A stretch of DNA of 64,000 nt from Erythroxylum novogranatense (GCA_029891385.1 CM057234.1:25592350-25656349), one strand, 5' to 3'; numbered from the stretch's first letter, positions 1-13,100 are shown. A program made the numbers and translations. Notes: generated by a model not told the origin, from the sequence alone.

Positions 1-2190
1 GCCAACCCAAAGTATCGATATGAATTACATCTTCTACCTGGGGCCTATGCTATAAGTTAAATTGCAGTCATGTAATAAGAAATATAGTTCTAAGCATACT
101 ATTTAATATTAGTTATGTTGATGTGCTTTCATCCTTCGTGTACTTGCTAAAAATTTAATAAATTTTACAACCTATCTAGTAGGATGAGATAGAAAGAGAA
201 ATCATATTTTATTATACCTTATCATATCAATTTTTATCATTTAAAAAAAATAATGGAAACTTTTATATTATCATTTAATGGAGAAGTTGGCAAATGAGCT
301 ATAAATAGAGAAAGTCTTAATAAAATTTTAAGAGATGGTTAGGATTCTAAACATTTATAGAGTCTAGAATATGCTTCTTGGTACAAATTATAGGAATGTT
401 CTTTCAATAGCTCTTTTTGTGCTCCTCAGTTGGTTTAAAATTATTCTTTATTATGTCTTTGTAGGTATGACCTTACGAAGAGAATGATGAGTTCCTTTTT
501 GTTCAAGGGCTTTTCAATATGATGCGTGCTCTTTTTGTTTATTAGTCAGATAATACTGCTTTTATCAAACCAGTATAGTCTTCTAAGGTATGCTTATGTT
601 TCATGTGAGGAGATTTCCATCACAAGGAATGTGATAATTTTAAGATTGTTTCTAATACTAATTATTCTTTTATGTAAATGATCAGGGTAAAAAGAAGTCA
701 GAACTTTACACATCTAATTTATGGTTTTCCAAATTCGAGATATAAATGATTTATCCATAAAAGAAGTAGATGAAATTATAAATATGTATGTTCATAAAGA
801 TCGTGTTTTATCATCTAATGACATACAAAAAAGGTATACCATTTTAGTTCTTCTCTTTACCAACTTTTTGATAATATGGTGTGGTCTCTAAAATGTTAAA
901 AGGAGCTAAAACAAAAATCTTGACTTATGAATAATACAAATTGAGAATGGTTTAGTGTTTTTCCAAACTTTTACTTTGAAATTTAATCCTTTTCCTTTTT
1001 AACATTTGAGTAATAAAATGGTTTTTATAACTAAAATCATAAATTACTTTAAAGGTGTATGGTACTATCAAATCTAAATATATAATTAAATATTGATTTG
1101 AACTAAATGTTTTAAGATTGTTTAGGAGTTAATTGTAATTCAGCTAATGGTTTGGAGCTAAAAAAATATGCATTTAAGGCTTAAATTAAACAAAAATAAA
1201 ACGAAAAGAAGAAGAGCCTATATTTGTGCATGTTGCACGGAACAAAAAGCTAAAACTCCATGCATAAAAATCTTAGATAATCAATAGAAGAAAGCAAAAA
1301 TATGTACTAAATATATTTTTGCTTCCAATTTTAACAGTCTTCAATTTGCTGACCCAATCTCTTGTTGTTTCCTCTTGGTTAAATCTAGAGTAGTTGACAT
1401 TTGTCAAATTTACTACCGTGTTTATATGATAATTAAGGATTATATCCTACCCAAGAAGACAGATAGGCATGAGGAAATAGAAATAAAGGAGATGATTGAA
1501 ACAAAACAATATGTCAAGTTCTGTCTCCTTTCGAATCTTGTGCTTAATATAAAAATAAACCAAGTCCACTTTAGGATAGAAATTTGTTGGAAAAAAAAGT
1601 AGCTTAAGCAAAGCTAAGATGAATTCAATTCTTATTATTTGAATCGATGATGAATGTTTTAGTTCATTTGAACAAACCAGCAGATACCATGCCCATAACA
1701 ACCATCCCATTCACATTTGCTTTATAATACTTAATTAATTATTATTATTATTAAATAATTAATGATAACATACACGGTTGTGACTGACATACACATAAAG
1801 TGAATAATTAATAACATACAAGTTAAAGTGAAATTGAAGCCATTAATTCCCAAAATTAATTCAGCATTATACATTTCCAAATTTTACTTATCCTTTTAGA
1901 TTATTAATTTTTGCTTTCTGCTTTTATTAATCCAATTCAAGCATTCAACTCTTATATAATTTCTCTTTTTGCTTACAAAATTTGGTCCAAAATCATACAC
2001 TTCTAATTTTTCCCTCAAAATTTTAACTTTAACAATAATCATTCATAACAAAAACTATAAATACATACTCTTTAATTTAGAAAATAACTGGGCATTATAC
2101 GTCTCTGAATTACCACTGCGCAAAAACCAGCTAGTTTACACCAAAAGGAATGAGAGCAAACACCTCCAATCATATACATGTATATATGTT
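1..2190. other. AT-rich intergenic sequence
   Basis: No gene is recognised here. Open frames are short, AT-rich and match no family I know. A short TAA/ATT microsatellite lies at about 1731-1770. The right end holds the 3' flank of the minus-strand gene that ends at 2191. Confidence 0.6.
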
Positions 2191-4332
2191 CTAGTTCATG
2201 TCCCCTTCACCTTCGAAAGACAGGCCTGAAATGCTCATTGGCCCAACATTCACTGCACAAGTTCAGACTTGGTTACCCACATGAAGACTTCACATAGAGA
2301 TGAAAGCATCTGAGGTGAAATTAAGGGTGAAGTGTAGGACATTACAAGCTTGGGAGAAGGAAACTACCGGGAGCTAAAAAGGTCTCAACTTATCCAAATG
2401 AGCATGCCATGAACATTATAGAGAGTCAAGGACATCGTTGCTCAGAGTTTCAGTGACAGTAGGTGAGCTTCTTTGGAAATGTTAACACATACAAGCATCT
2501 ATCTAATAGTTTCAAGTAGAAGACCATCATCGGCTTAAAAACTCTGCGTGAATGCTCGACTATCTTCTTAATGTAGAAATAAGTAAAAGGAAAAAGTAGA
2601 ATCCAAGTTAGTAGAATCGATCTTTGAAGAAAAACAAAGCATTAACAGCTTGCACATCAAAGATTAGCATGCAATTTTAGCTCGACTCCCAATCACAAAT
2701 TAAGAGTAAGCTGAGATATGATTTGATTTTTGGGTTGACTACTAAAATTTTTTTTTAGTTGCCCACGAGGTATTCTAAGAGGGTCCTAACTATAAGAAGA
2801 CACCTTTAAGCTATCCACACTCAGACTAATCCTCGCTCGAGCCAGGTAGGTCCCTTGCAGGAGGCAAAGCTCTGGTCCCAAGTTTTAAACGACTACTAAA
2901 TTTATTAACACTGAGCTAGAGAATTACGGGAGCTCAAAAAATAAATAAACAAAAAGTTCATAATCCTTTGTTGTAAATGATATCGATGAGGAACATACCA
3001 ACAGCATCAAACCCAGCTAACTTTGGCATGAATTGCTTGATATGGTCTTCTGCTACTGCATCAGCTTTCAGTGTCTCACATTCAAATGAAACAGATACTT
3101 TTCTCTTCCCATTATCTTTGTCAACCATACCTACCACGTCATTATCCCAACTATAGGAAGCGACAGAGAACATGATAACAAATAGTTAACCAGAAGGGGA
3201 ACAAATTTAGGCCACAAAGCACAACACTGTGAGTCAAGTTAGAAATCCTACTTTAACTAATTCCAAGTTGAATAAGGGCTTGCAAACTAAATTTACATTA
3301 TCTAGAGAAAAATTCAGAAGTTAACACTGGACAAGGTCAAACTTTCTAACTGCTGTTTACATCATAAACTTACTCTACTCGATCTGTCAACTTTATCAGG
3401 ATGCTAGCAAATATTTAGAATTTCTGTCATGGAATGAACTTGCAACTTTTACGTATATGAGGAAACCAATAAATGCCATCAAAATGACTGATTCCAGGAG
3501 TTAGCATTAAATCAAAGATGGCTCACCCATGAGCATGATCAATGTTCTGAAAACGAGCAGCATCATGGCCTTTACACTCGACCACAACATCTTGTTCTTT
3601 TCCACTCTGTTAGAGTATAGCACATTTCAGTTACAGCATACAAACAACGTCAATAAAGATGAATTAAAATAAAGGAAATAAGTAAAATTTATCAAGGACA
3701 ACGACCAGCCCTACCTTGTAGTCAATAATTGTGAGCTTGATCAGGCGATAATCCTCACCTCTGCTGCACTCCCTCTCACATGACAACTCTTTTGGCCATG
3801 CAGAATAAAACAAAGTGTTTCAAATATATATATCTCATTACAGTCGAGTAAATATGAGCTGCAAGTTACCAGAGAAAGTTAATGAAATTCTAGCAAGTAA
3901 CAAGCACTCCACTAACGCTAATCATCCAAAACAAAAGGAGCCTTATTTAATTTTCCCAAAACAAATAGAGTGACCCAATTCCATCTTGGAACCAGTTCAC
4001 GTAACGTATTGCCACAAATATGTAAAGTCTACAAACAGAAAATGGTTCCAGAAACCTGAAGATGCAAACAAACATAGAACCTGCTGTGACTTAAACAGGT
4101 GTAGAATGAAATAGCCCTTAAAGACTGAAACAAGACACGAGAACTGAGATGACATATCTAAGCAGGCATATGCCGCACCTCATCAAAATAAGTGGGGGCG
4201 TAGTTGAGTACCAGTGCCATGAAGGCCATAGCAAATAGAGTCAGGAAGGTGGATGAAATGGCCAGAGATGGACCCACATGGCAACAATGCTATTGATGCA
4301 ATTCCTTTCATCTCCTTCACTTTCACATCCAT
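2191..4332 (-). CDS. Conserved plant protein of unknown function, five exons
   Basis: Exons rebuilt from splice sites and phase are 4212-4332, 3715-3788, 3527-3606, 2999-3150 and 2191-2252. Together they give 489 nt, or 162 residues plus stop. All introns are GT-AG and every junction keeps frame. The protein has a hydrophobic start region with LPCGSISGHFI and ICYGLHG, then CERECSRGEDYRL, VVECKGHDAARF, HAHGWD and SFECETLKADAVAEDH, and a short tail with MSISGL. I recall such proteins as widely conserved single-copy genes in plants, but I cannot assign a function. No signal peptide or membrane segment is evident from the chosen start. The start at MDVKVKEMKG is the first ATG after a possible acceptor at about 4372. 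An in-frame ATG at 4413 would add 27 residues and is less likely. The 3' exon is only 62 nt long. Confidence 0.78.
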
Positions 4333-5038
4333 TGATTCCACTGCCCTCACTCCTCCTTTTTCCTCCTCTGCATTACATTGGAGAAGCAAAAATAGTATAA
4401 CCCAAATTTTCATAAAGAGACAATTTTGCTGAGAGATGAAAAGATTATAACCTTACCCATCACCCAATGTTTCTCGAAAAGTGGACTCTTTTGCTTGCTA
4501 TTGATTTCCAATAGCTACCGATCATATGTTTACATACAAACAGCAGGCGATTCGTATATGAAAATATGGAGAGCGAAGAGGTTTCTAGTTCTACGAATGG
4601 AAAAGCGGAGAAATGCCACGTTTTGATATATAAATGTTTCATACGACAGCGTATGTTCTCTATTTCGAATAGTTAAAATATCTAACCCACCTTCTATGGC
4701 CTATACTAGCCATTCTGACTAAGAGTTCCTCAAGTAACGTCTCTTGTTGCTTTAGAGATGAATGGTCAGGCTGTAGCTTTGTACGTTCAGGAATTGACAT
4801 GGGTTTGGGTTTGAGTAATACATGATCATAAGGTATGAACTTTTGTAAATGTGTTTTTACAAGTGCTCGGTTCCATAAAGCAGGAGTTGTTACTTGCATT
4901 ATTGATAGCTCGTGTTTTACTGGGAAAGACGAATGCTTTAAAGTTTCAAACACCTGGAATTGAATGTCGGAATTATCAGTTATATTTATCATCTTCTTTT
5001 GTTCTGGGTTGGAGAAGTCTGACAAATTTTAATTCGCT
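4333..5038. promoter_or_regulatory. Shared head-to-head promoter region
   Basis: About 700 bases separate the start codons of the minus-strand unknown gene and the plus-strand PPR gene. Both 5' UTRs and any bidirectional promoter must lie here. Open frames on both strands in this stretch show no family resemblance. An in-frame TAA at 5030-5032 just before the PPR ATG supports that ATG as the true start. No clear TATA box could be assigned to either gene. Confidence 0.5.
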
Positions 5039-7005
5039 ATGGGAGGAGTGGTGAACTCAAATGCTGTTAGGATACATGGGTACGAATTGGCTAGCCAAAA
5101 TGGAGTATTTATTCCAAGTAGATGTGATTTCTCTGGCTTTTCAACTAACAAGGCAAAAAAAAGTCATTCTGGAATCTCCATGCTCAATTCAGCTTCCGTG
5201 TCCATAAGAACTAGTAATTTCTGCAAATGTATAGAGATCACTGTGTCTACACAAACAAAGAAATTGCATGATGCATCATGTGCTGTTGCCACTTATGAAT
5301 CTGCTTGTGTTTGCCAAGACACTGAAGAAAAAGAAACAACTGAAACAGAAGAGGAAGTTAATACAGACTCTTTTGGGCAGAATTTGCCTACTTGGGGGTA
5401 TAGGTTAGTTCACAGCTCATTAGATGTTAACTCTGAAAGTGTTGCTGAGCCTTCAACGAGTTCAAGAGATTCGCTCTTAGTGAATGAAATTACGGTACAA
5501 CTATTGGAGGAAAGCGATGGGGAAGAGTTGTCTAAGAGGATTTTAGTGCTTAGCAGATCCAACAAGGTTAGAACTGCGCTGGAATTGTTTAACTCCATGA
5601 AGTGCTTGGATCTTCCAGTTAACGGATATGCATGTAATTCTCTTCTTTCTTGCCTCCTAAGGAACAAATTGCATGACTATGCATTGGAAGTTTTTGAGTT
5701 CATAAAGGCGAATGAGATTGCAACAAACCATACATATAGCCTGATGCTGAAAGCAATTGCCAGTACTCATGGTTGTAATTCAGCTCTAAAACTGTTTGCA
5801 GCATGGGAAGGGTCTGAGGAGAAGGACTTTGATGTAGTTGTTTACAATACAATGATATCTCTTTGTGCTAGAGAGAGCAATTGGATTGCAATTCAGAAAA
5901 TATGGGCAAGTATGAAGGAAAATGGTTGTCATGGAACACAAGTTACTTACAGCATACTAATCTGCACTTTCGTGCGTTGTGGTCAAAGTGAACTGGCTCT
6001 TGATTCTTACGATGAGATGATTAAAAATGGACTTGAGCCAAGAGATGATGCAATGAATGCTGTGATTGGAGCATCTACAAAAGTAGGAAAGTGGAGTTTG
6101 GCACTAAGCCTTTTTCAGGAAATGTTGAAACATCAGCAAAAGCCAAATCTTGTTGCGTGCAATGCATTGATCAATTCACTTGGGAAAGCCGGGGAGATTA
6201 AACTAGCATTTAAGGTTCTTGACGTAGTCAAATCTCTGGGCCATACACCAGATGCATACACCTGGAATGCCTTAACCAGTAGTTTACGTAGGGCAAATCA
6301 ACATGAGCTTGCTCTTCAGCTATTTGAGACAGTAAAGAGAGAGGAGAAATGTCAAATGAACGAGCATTTGTTCCACACTGCCTTAATGTCATGCCAGAAG
6401 CTCAAATTATGGGACAGAGCTGTTCAACTTTTATGGCAAATGGAAGTTGCTGGGCTCTTGGTTTCAACAGCAACTTATAACCGTGTAATCTTAACTTGCG
6501 ATTTGGCAAGAAATCCAGGAGCTGCACTTCAAGTGTATGAGCACATGATCCATAAGAAGTGCATTCCGGACATGTTAACCTACAAGTTTTTGATAAGGAG
6601 TTCCACAGGGGCAGCTCTTTCTGGTGAAGTGGAAATTTTAGATGTGAGTCCAATACTGGAATTCCATGCATCTCCTTAGTTACAAATTATTGAGAAGTTA
6701 ACTTCTTTCGACCATGCTCTTTAATGGCAATGCAAAGTGGACCCTTTTTATTAACTTTTCTGAACACAAAAATGTAGAATACTTCTAATTATAGTCATCT
6801 TCCTTCTCAAGCCACCCCTCTTCAGCTATGGTTACTGATGTCTTGAAGGTTTGTAATGGGATTGGTGCAGGTTGTGCAAGATGCCTCTCTCCGTAGTGCA
6901 GTCATCAAATCTTTGTGTCTAAGGGACAAGGTTGAATTAGCCAAGAAGCTTCACACGAAGATGTGTGATGTTGGTCTCCTGCGTGATCATGGGACGAGGT
7001 CATGA
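5039..7005 (+). CDS. P-type pentatricopeptide repeat protein, At3g29290/EMB2076-like
   Basis: Exon 1 is 5039-6643 and exon 2 is 6871-7005. The intron starts GTGAGT and ends GCAG. The protein is 579 residues long. After a poorly structured N-terminus of about 170 residues, tandem 35-residue PPR units begin near residue 180 (for example VVVYNTMISLCAR, VTYSILICTFVRCG, NLVACNALINSLGKAG, DAYTWNALTSSLRRA, STATYNRVILTCD). No E or DYW extension follows, so this is a P-class protein, a class that usually binds organelle RNA. The overall sequence recalls Arabidopsis At3g29290 (EMB2076, embryo-defective). That match is from memory. The second exon adds 44 residues, including LAKKLHTKMCDVGLL, and ends at TGA. 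Continuing through the intron would add a spurious tail. The N-terminus is not an obvious transit peptide, so the organelle is uncertain. Confidence 0.85.
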
Positions 7006-7143
7006 TGCTGCAGAAGTTGCAAGACTAAGGGTCATTTTGTTGTTTCTTTGCAGTGGAAAAAAACATGAACAAGAATGTAGTTTAGTTTAACAATTGTACC
7101 CCAGGATATGAACTTGCTTAGTTGTAGGATATGAACTCGCTTA

Positions 7144-7165
7144 GTGCCTGTTTGGTTCAGCTTTT
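7144..7165 (+). repeat. Left terminal inverted repeat of the capture element
   Basis: A 22-base imperfect inverted repeat pairs with 9387-9408. The conserved core is GTTTGGTT followed by A.C.TTTT. Confidence 0.6.
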
Positions 7166-7581
7166 GGAAATTCTAAAAGTACTTTTTTCTACCGCAAAAG
7201 TTATTTTTGAGAAAAAATAGATGTTTAGCTGCAAATTTCAAAAACACTTTTGAAGTAGAAATAGCTTTTGAAAAAGCTAAAATACAGCTTTTTGAAAAGC
7301 TAAAATTTGGAACTTTTTAAAAAAGCCCAAATTTTAGCTTTTGCGGGAAGCTATTTTGTAACTCAATCCCGTCACTTACGTTTATAATCGTTTCTAAACA
7401 AAAACCTCAAGAAGCTTATGTCGCAACACTCACTTCGAAGTCCACACACCACACACCGCTCCCCTTCGGCCTTTCAGACTTCTTAAGTACAAGATCTCAA
7501 GTCGCAGATCCAAAACTCAGAAACCCAAAAAAATTTACATATTCCGTCTCCAAAAGGTGCAATCTTTCTCTTTGTGGAAGA

Positions 7582-8914
7582 ATGTCTCACGCGTATAAAT
7601 CAGCAGTTGTTTTAGGGGCTATATGTTGTATGTGGGTCTTTATGTGCTCCGTTGTTGAAGGTTTAGTTCATAAATATAAAGGTGAGAGTTTCGTGAGCAA
7701 AGGTAATGCCTTTGTTGTTCATGGAGGTAGCGAAGGGATTTATACGGTAAAGTGGTAAAGGTGACTCCTATATACGGTAATTTTAGTTCACTCACCAGCT
7801 ATGCTTTCATTGCTACTATTGTGCCTATAATTCGCAGATCTTTTGGTTTTATGTTGCTTATTCGTTGTATGTATTCTGTCTATTCTCTCTGTTCTTTGTG
7901 TGTTTAAATGATTGTGAGTGGCCATTGGATCATAGATAGAAAGTACAAATGGGAGAGAAGATTTGTTTTGGTGGAGAATTCTGAATTTTCCCTAAGTTGC
8001 TGATTTTGTCCTCTCAATTCACCATATTCTATTCGCTTGGCGGCAAATCCGATAACCAATTTTGTTGATACTTTACGTTATTATCTGATTCAAAGGGTGA
8101 ATGTACATGAGCTGCTCATACGGAAATATGTGATCATAGAGCCCCTACTTATTCGTTTCAAAAACTATTTGTGATAAAAACTTAAATTGAAATTGCATAT
8201 CTTGTTAGTTTCCTCAGATCATGGATTTAAGACATGCTTTTAAAGTCTGTCGTAGATTTTATCTCTAGTTCTTCTTGATTGTCATATCAATTTGTTTGGT
8301 GTCTTCCATCCAAAATGTTGTTTTTCCTGGTATGGACGTTGACAAATATAAAACGGAGAAACTAGAACTTATGCATTTCCTAGAAGAAAAGAAACAATTT
8401 CGCCCTAAGGTTCATTTTCATTTCCATCTGAAACTTGTGCTTTTGTTAAGAATGTTAGCAGGCCATGTATTGATGACCTTCGGTTATACTTGTGATAGTT
8501 CACTTATTACAATGCGTATCATGATTTCCTACATTCCTTGATTTTTTAATTATTTTCTCAAGGACTGACTCTACATAGTTATGTACTTCCAGTTTTGAGA
8601 AGATCACATTTAGAAGAACCAACACTAACTTTAGCTCGGGGTTGATCCATGCTGTTGTTTTTGAGGTGGAAGATAGAGAGACAATTGGGGGTTTCGCGTA
8701 TGGTGGTCAAAGGGCTGTCTGTTGTACAGCTGATCTTGCCAAATTAGGCGTTTGTTCGCAAGGAGAAATTATCCATCGTCCATCGGCAAAGGACCCCAGA
8801 TGGCCTTATATTTTTAGTGTTTCCTTCAATTTAGATGAGTCAACAGCAAGATTGCCATCAAAAATAGTCATGGTCACTAGAATTGGGATGTATAACTTGT
8901 ATTTCATGCATTGA
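7582..8914 (+). pseudogene. Captured fragment of a GOST/lung-seven-transmembrane-type gene
   Basis: The first captured exon starts at ATG 7582 and runs to about 7746, where GTAAAG follows. It encodes a signal-peptide-like hydrophobic start (AVVLGAICCMWVFMCSVV) and then HKYKGESF and HGGSEGIY. The second starts after TTCCAG at 8593 and runs to 8914. It encodes ITFRRTN, IHAVVFEVEDRETIGG, YGGQRAVCCTADLAKLGVC and GMYNLYF. These resemble the luminal N-terminal half of plant TMEM87/GOST-type seven-transmembrane proteins (Arabidopsis At1g61670/At1g10980, from memory). The frame breaks at FMH, where a small deletion appears to have removed bases of the next codons, and the seven-helix half is absent. 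Both exons and their intron lie wholly inside the TIR element. A truncated secreted product is conceivable, but this is most likely a dead capture. Confidence 0.7.
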
Positions 8915-9386
8915 TCTTGACGATACCTTTCTGAAGGTTTTGCTGTCAATCCAGAAATTAAAAATATTCATAATGAGATTGGTTCATTAACTCCAACTCT
9001 AGGAACCTCTACAAAAGGAAAAGGAAAAAGTTATAATATTATTCAACTTTTTTACATGTTTTAATATTTAGTTTTCATATTAATTTTATTTCCTATAAGA
9101 AAATGAGACATCTCTTTAAATTATTTCCTACAAGATGGTTATCTAAAATTTTCTACAATATGGTACTTTGCATATTGTTTAGTATACTTTAAAATTATTT
9201 AGCATAAATAATTTTATTATAAAATAAAATATAATTAAAATTAATAAAAGTCTTTTTATTTTTATGTCACAAACAATTCATCAGTATGAAGTTTCTTTTA
9301 AAAAGTTTATTTTTAATCGACAACAAACAATAACTGACTTTTAAAAAAGTTCTTTAAAAAAAGTTTCACGACAAAAGATCATCGAT

Positions 9387-9408
9387 AAAAGTTCAACCAA
9401 ACGGACCC
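9387..9408 (-). repeat. Right terminal inverted repeat of the capture element
   Basis: This is the partner of 7144-7165. It is followed directly by the TTA copy at 9409-9411. Confidence 0.6.
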
Positions 9409-9411
9409 TTA

Positions 9412-10131
9412 GTCGCAATACAACAGTATCACTAGTCCACCTAACGGCTAAAGTTGAATCTCCCCGAATGACTCAGAGACTTCGGCATGACAGTTAGATT
9501 ATGAGAATTGTACAAGCTCTAGCATTACAAATTGTTAGCTTTGTCCCACAAGTTAGCTTTCTGCGGACTAAGTGTGAAAGGCAATGTGCGTAGAAAACTC
9601 CATCGTTCTATTAGGCACATAAACCCTATCGTCAGAGCCTGCTATCTCATCTCCATAGGAAAATGTGTTTCCAGGTCGAACTGGAGCTCAGTGCTTTTGC
9701 AGTCAATTACTAATTCAGTACTTTTTATTTCCCACTTGAACTATTTCATCTACAGTTTTAAGGGAAGGTATTCATTTAGGTTTTTCATATTACTACGAAC
9801 TTGTTTTTGAATGTCGATGATAAAATTAAGAAACTTTCTTAACTATTAAGCAAAGGCCAAGAGGAAGAGAAAATTTAGCGAAATCACAGATGAAGAATTC
9901 AAGGAACTGTTCATATAGACTGATAATTGGACCATGTATATTACATTTTAACCATGTGTTACTTCTCACTTATTATTCAGGTGACATCATTCTCAGCTGT
10001 TATTGATTACTCCAGAGACCGGCTGATATGGCGACGAAGTTAGGAAAGCTAGAGCAGCCCGGGAAAGTAGAGCATATACAAGACTGTAATATATGCATGT
10101 CCTATACTGTTCAGTCCAAAAAACGTGACTT
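9412..10131. other. Spacer and 3' UTR region of the ClpB gene
   Basis: No convincing gene is seen here. The 92-codon plus-strand open frame at 9532-9810 shows no family features. The right end should hold the 3' UTR of the minus-strand ClpB gene, whose stop codon is at 10132-10134. Confidence 0.5.
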
Positions 10132-13100
10132 TCATAGAGCCTGGGAATACGCTTGGGTGTCAGCAGCTTGGATATCTGCACCAGTTTCAAGTCGTTTGAA
10201 TACGAGCTTTTGTTGGGGAAGTTGGCCATTGGAAAAGGCCGTGACTGTGACCTCTGTATCCATTAGGATAGTGTCCTCATCTTTGAATTCACCTCTTAGA
10301 ATGCCCTTGGCAAGTTCATTTTCAACATGCTGTTGAATTACCCGCTTTACTGGCCTTGCCCCATAGTTAGGGTCATACCCCAGACTGCCTAGAAGCTCTA
10401 CAGCTGCATCAGTCACCAATATTTTCATCTTCCGGTCTGCAATTCTCTTTTGCACACGCTCAAGCTGCAAAGAACATGTAAACAAGCGATAAAGAGTATG
10501 AAGAAAGAATGAAATCAGGTAACACATGCAACTTATCACAAAGTGCAAATGTTGGCTTCAAAAACAAAATCCAATATCTCCATGTCTAATGGAACCTTGT
10601 AAAAGCATTCATGTGATATCACGTTCACAAATTAGTTGAACAACTTAAGTAAAAATCACAGCAAAATATGCACTCGGTTCAATCCTCTCACCTGTAACCT
10701 GACAATGCTGCTTATCTGGCCGCGATCCAGAGGCTGGAACACTATGTACTCGTCAACCCTGTTCATGAATTCAGGTCGAAAGACTGATCTTGCAGCTTCC
10801 ATAACCCTCTGCTTAATAGTTTCATAAGCCATTTCCTTTGGCTCGCTATCATCTGTGTCAAGTATGTATTGTGAACCCACATTTGAAGTCATAATGATGA
10901 CAGTATTAGTGAAACTAACAGTGCGACCCTGTGAATCAGTTACCCTCCCATCGTCCAATATCTGAAGGAAGACATTAAACACATCAGAATGTGCCTTCTC
11001 TATCTCATCAAACAGAATGACTGAATATGGTCTTCTACGAACTATCTCTGTTAACTGCCCCCCCTCCTCATACCCTACGTAGCCAGGTGGAGCACCTATC
11101 AATCTCGAAACAGCATGCTTTTCCATGTATTCACTCATATCAATCCTCACAAGGGCTTCTTCAGTATTGAACAAATAGGAAGCCAAGGCTTTAGCAAGTT
11201 CCGTCTTTCCCACTCCAGTGGGACCCATGAACATGAAACTGGCAATTGGGCGTCGTGGATCTGAAAGACCAGCACGAGATCTCTGAATGGCCTCAGCTAC
11301 TGCCTTCACGGCAGGGTCCTGACCCACCACACGCTTATGCAACTCTTCCTCCAAATATAGCAATTTCTCCCTCTCAGACTGTTTGAGTTTCGAAACGGGA
11401 ATGCCAGTCCATTTACTAACAATTTCAGCAATATCATCTCCTGTAACCTCTTCTCTCAGCATGGATTTTCCAGACTTCATGTATTCATCCAATTCTTTTT
11501 CTGCACTTCCAAGTTGCCGTTGCAAAGAGTTAAGGCTGCCATACTTCAGTTCTGCAGCACGATTAAGATCATACTCCCGCTCAGCCTGCTGAATCTCAAG
11601 GTTTACCCTGTCAATCTGTAACACAAAATATAGTCAGATCTGCAGCTATAGTGAACTTCAAAATATACTTCAAATTTAGTTTTTCCTCCAGGTAGACACA
11701 AACATGAAGGTGGAAATAGCATCACCTCTTACACCATTTTTGAGTATCCATAAATATACATTGAATTAAACGTTGACTACTCTAAAATGCTCAAAATATA
11801 TCTAAAGAACAATAAGAAACATCAAAATTTACCTCTTCCTTGATTGACTGAATGCGTGTCATGACACTCTTCTCATGTTCCCACTGTTCTGTCAGCTCAG
11901 CTTGCTTCTTTTTTAACAGGGATAACTCGGCCTCAAGACGGCTCAATCTATCTTTTGAGGCTTTATCTGTATCATTTGTAAGTGAGAGCCTCTCCATCTC
12001 CAACTTGAGTACTGACCGGTTGATTTCATCAAGAGCAGTAGGTTTTGAAGTGATTTCCATCTTCAGTTTTGCAGCAGCTTCATCAACTAGATCAATGGCT
12101 GCAATTTTCACGACATATGAGAAAAATTATGAAACTGTACATATATGAATATGATAATCAGAGCTGATAAATTATGCAGCAAGTTGCGCCCAATTGATCA
12201 CAAGCTCAAAACAGAAGCTCTGATTATGCACACAATTCATCATAATTCTCTGAAAGTAAAATACCCCAACATATGGAAAATACATTGAGGCAAAGAAATA
12301 AGCAAAGTGATTTAACTATCCCCAATGAATCTTAGCATATCAGCTGGATACATTTTCTTCACTTAGTCATTCAATCATGAAATTTTAGGTCAGTTTTTGG
12401 CTACAATAGCAGCTCTCAATAGAAAGTAGAAATTTAATATGATTAAACCAATATATGTCATAATCATGATAGTGATTCACCAGTAATGAATGTATCCTAT
12501 TCCTGCATGCTTCATAAGTTAAAAGAACTAGGTTTACCCTTGTCAGGTAGAAAACGTCCACTGATATAACGATCAGACAAAATAGCTGCCTCAACAAGTG
12601 CACCGTCAGAAATACGAACTCCATGGTGCAGCTCATATCTTTCACGCAAACCACGGAGTATAGAGACAGTATCTTCTACTGAAGGTTGATCAACGTAAAC
12701 TTGCTGAAATCTACGCTCCAATGCTGGATCCTTCTCAATATATTTACGATATTCATCCAGTGTTGTAGCGCCGATGCAGCGTAGCTCTCCTCTACCAAGC
12801 ATAGGCTTCAACAGATTTCCAGCATCCATTGCACCATTGGTAGCACCTGAAAAAGATAAGTAGTGAATCTCTATTTCCAGAATTATCACTCTTTGATTCT
12901 CATTCCCACATAAGTATAATTAGCTGCTAAAAGACCACATCATCAAGTTTAGATTGCGAGTAAGAAATAAGGAAATACCACAAAATTTAGAGCATCTCAA
13001 TGGGAAAAAAACCAATAATATACATGGCTAATGTATATTACCTGCCCCTACAACTGTATGGATCTCATCAATGAAAAGTATAATCTGGCTATCAGACTCT

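Larger units (their letters stand above)
7144..9408. mobile_element. Gene-capturing TIR transposon, PIF/Harbinger-like ends
   Basis: The left end reads GTGCCTGTTTGGTTCAGC and the complement of the right end reads GGGTCCGTTTGGTTGAAC. They agree at 17 of the first 22 positions. Both flanks carry TTA (7141-7143 and 9409-9411), the usual PIF/Harbinger target duplication; the shared flank can also be read as CTTAG. Sequence next to both ends is rich in AAAAGCTTTT-like words, as in GTTTGG-type MITEs. There is no transposase frame, so the element is non-autonomous. It begins 138 bases after the PPR stop codon. Its cargo is a broken GOST-type gene fragment on the plus strand. Superfamily assignment rests on ends and target duplication only. 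Confidence 0.65.

Noticed and set aside
2740..2895. Possible tRNA-derived repeat (AGGGTCCTAACTA ... CAAAGCTCTGGTCCCAAGT)
   Set aside because: It resembles dispersed tRNA-like repeats, but I could not find A and B box promoters or ends.
4660..5025. 121-codon minus-strand open frame
   Set aside because: It lies in the shared promoter and leader region, shows no family features and has no splice links to the unknown gene.
8275..8541. 88-codon frame inside the capture element
   Set aside because: It lies in the intron between the two captured exons and does not match the GOST family.
9532..9810. 92-codon plus-strand frame downstream of the capture element
   Set aside because: There is no recognisable motif, and the frame sits in a spacer.
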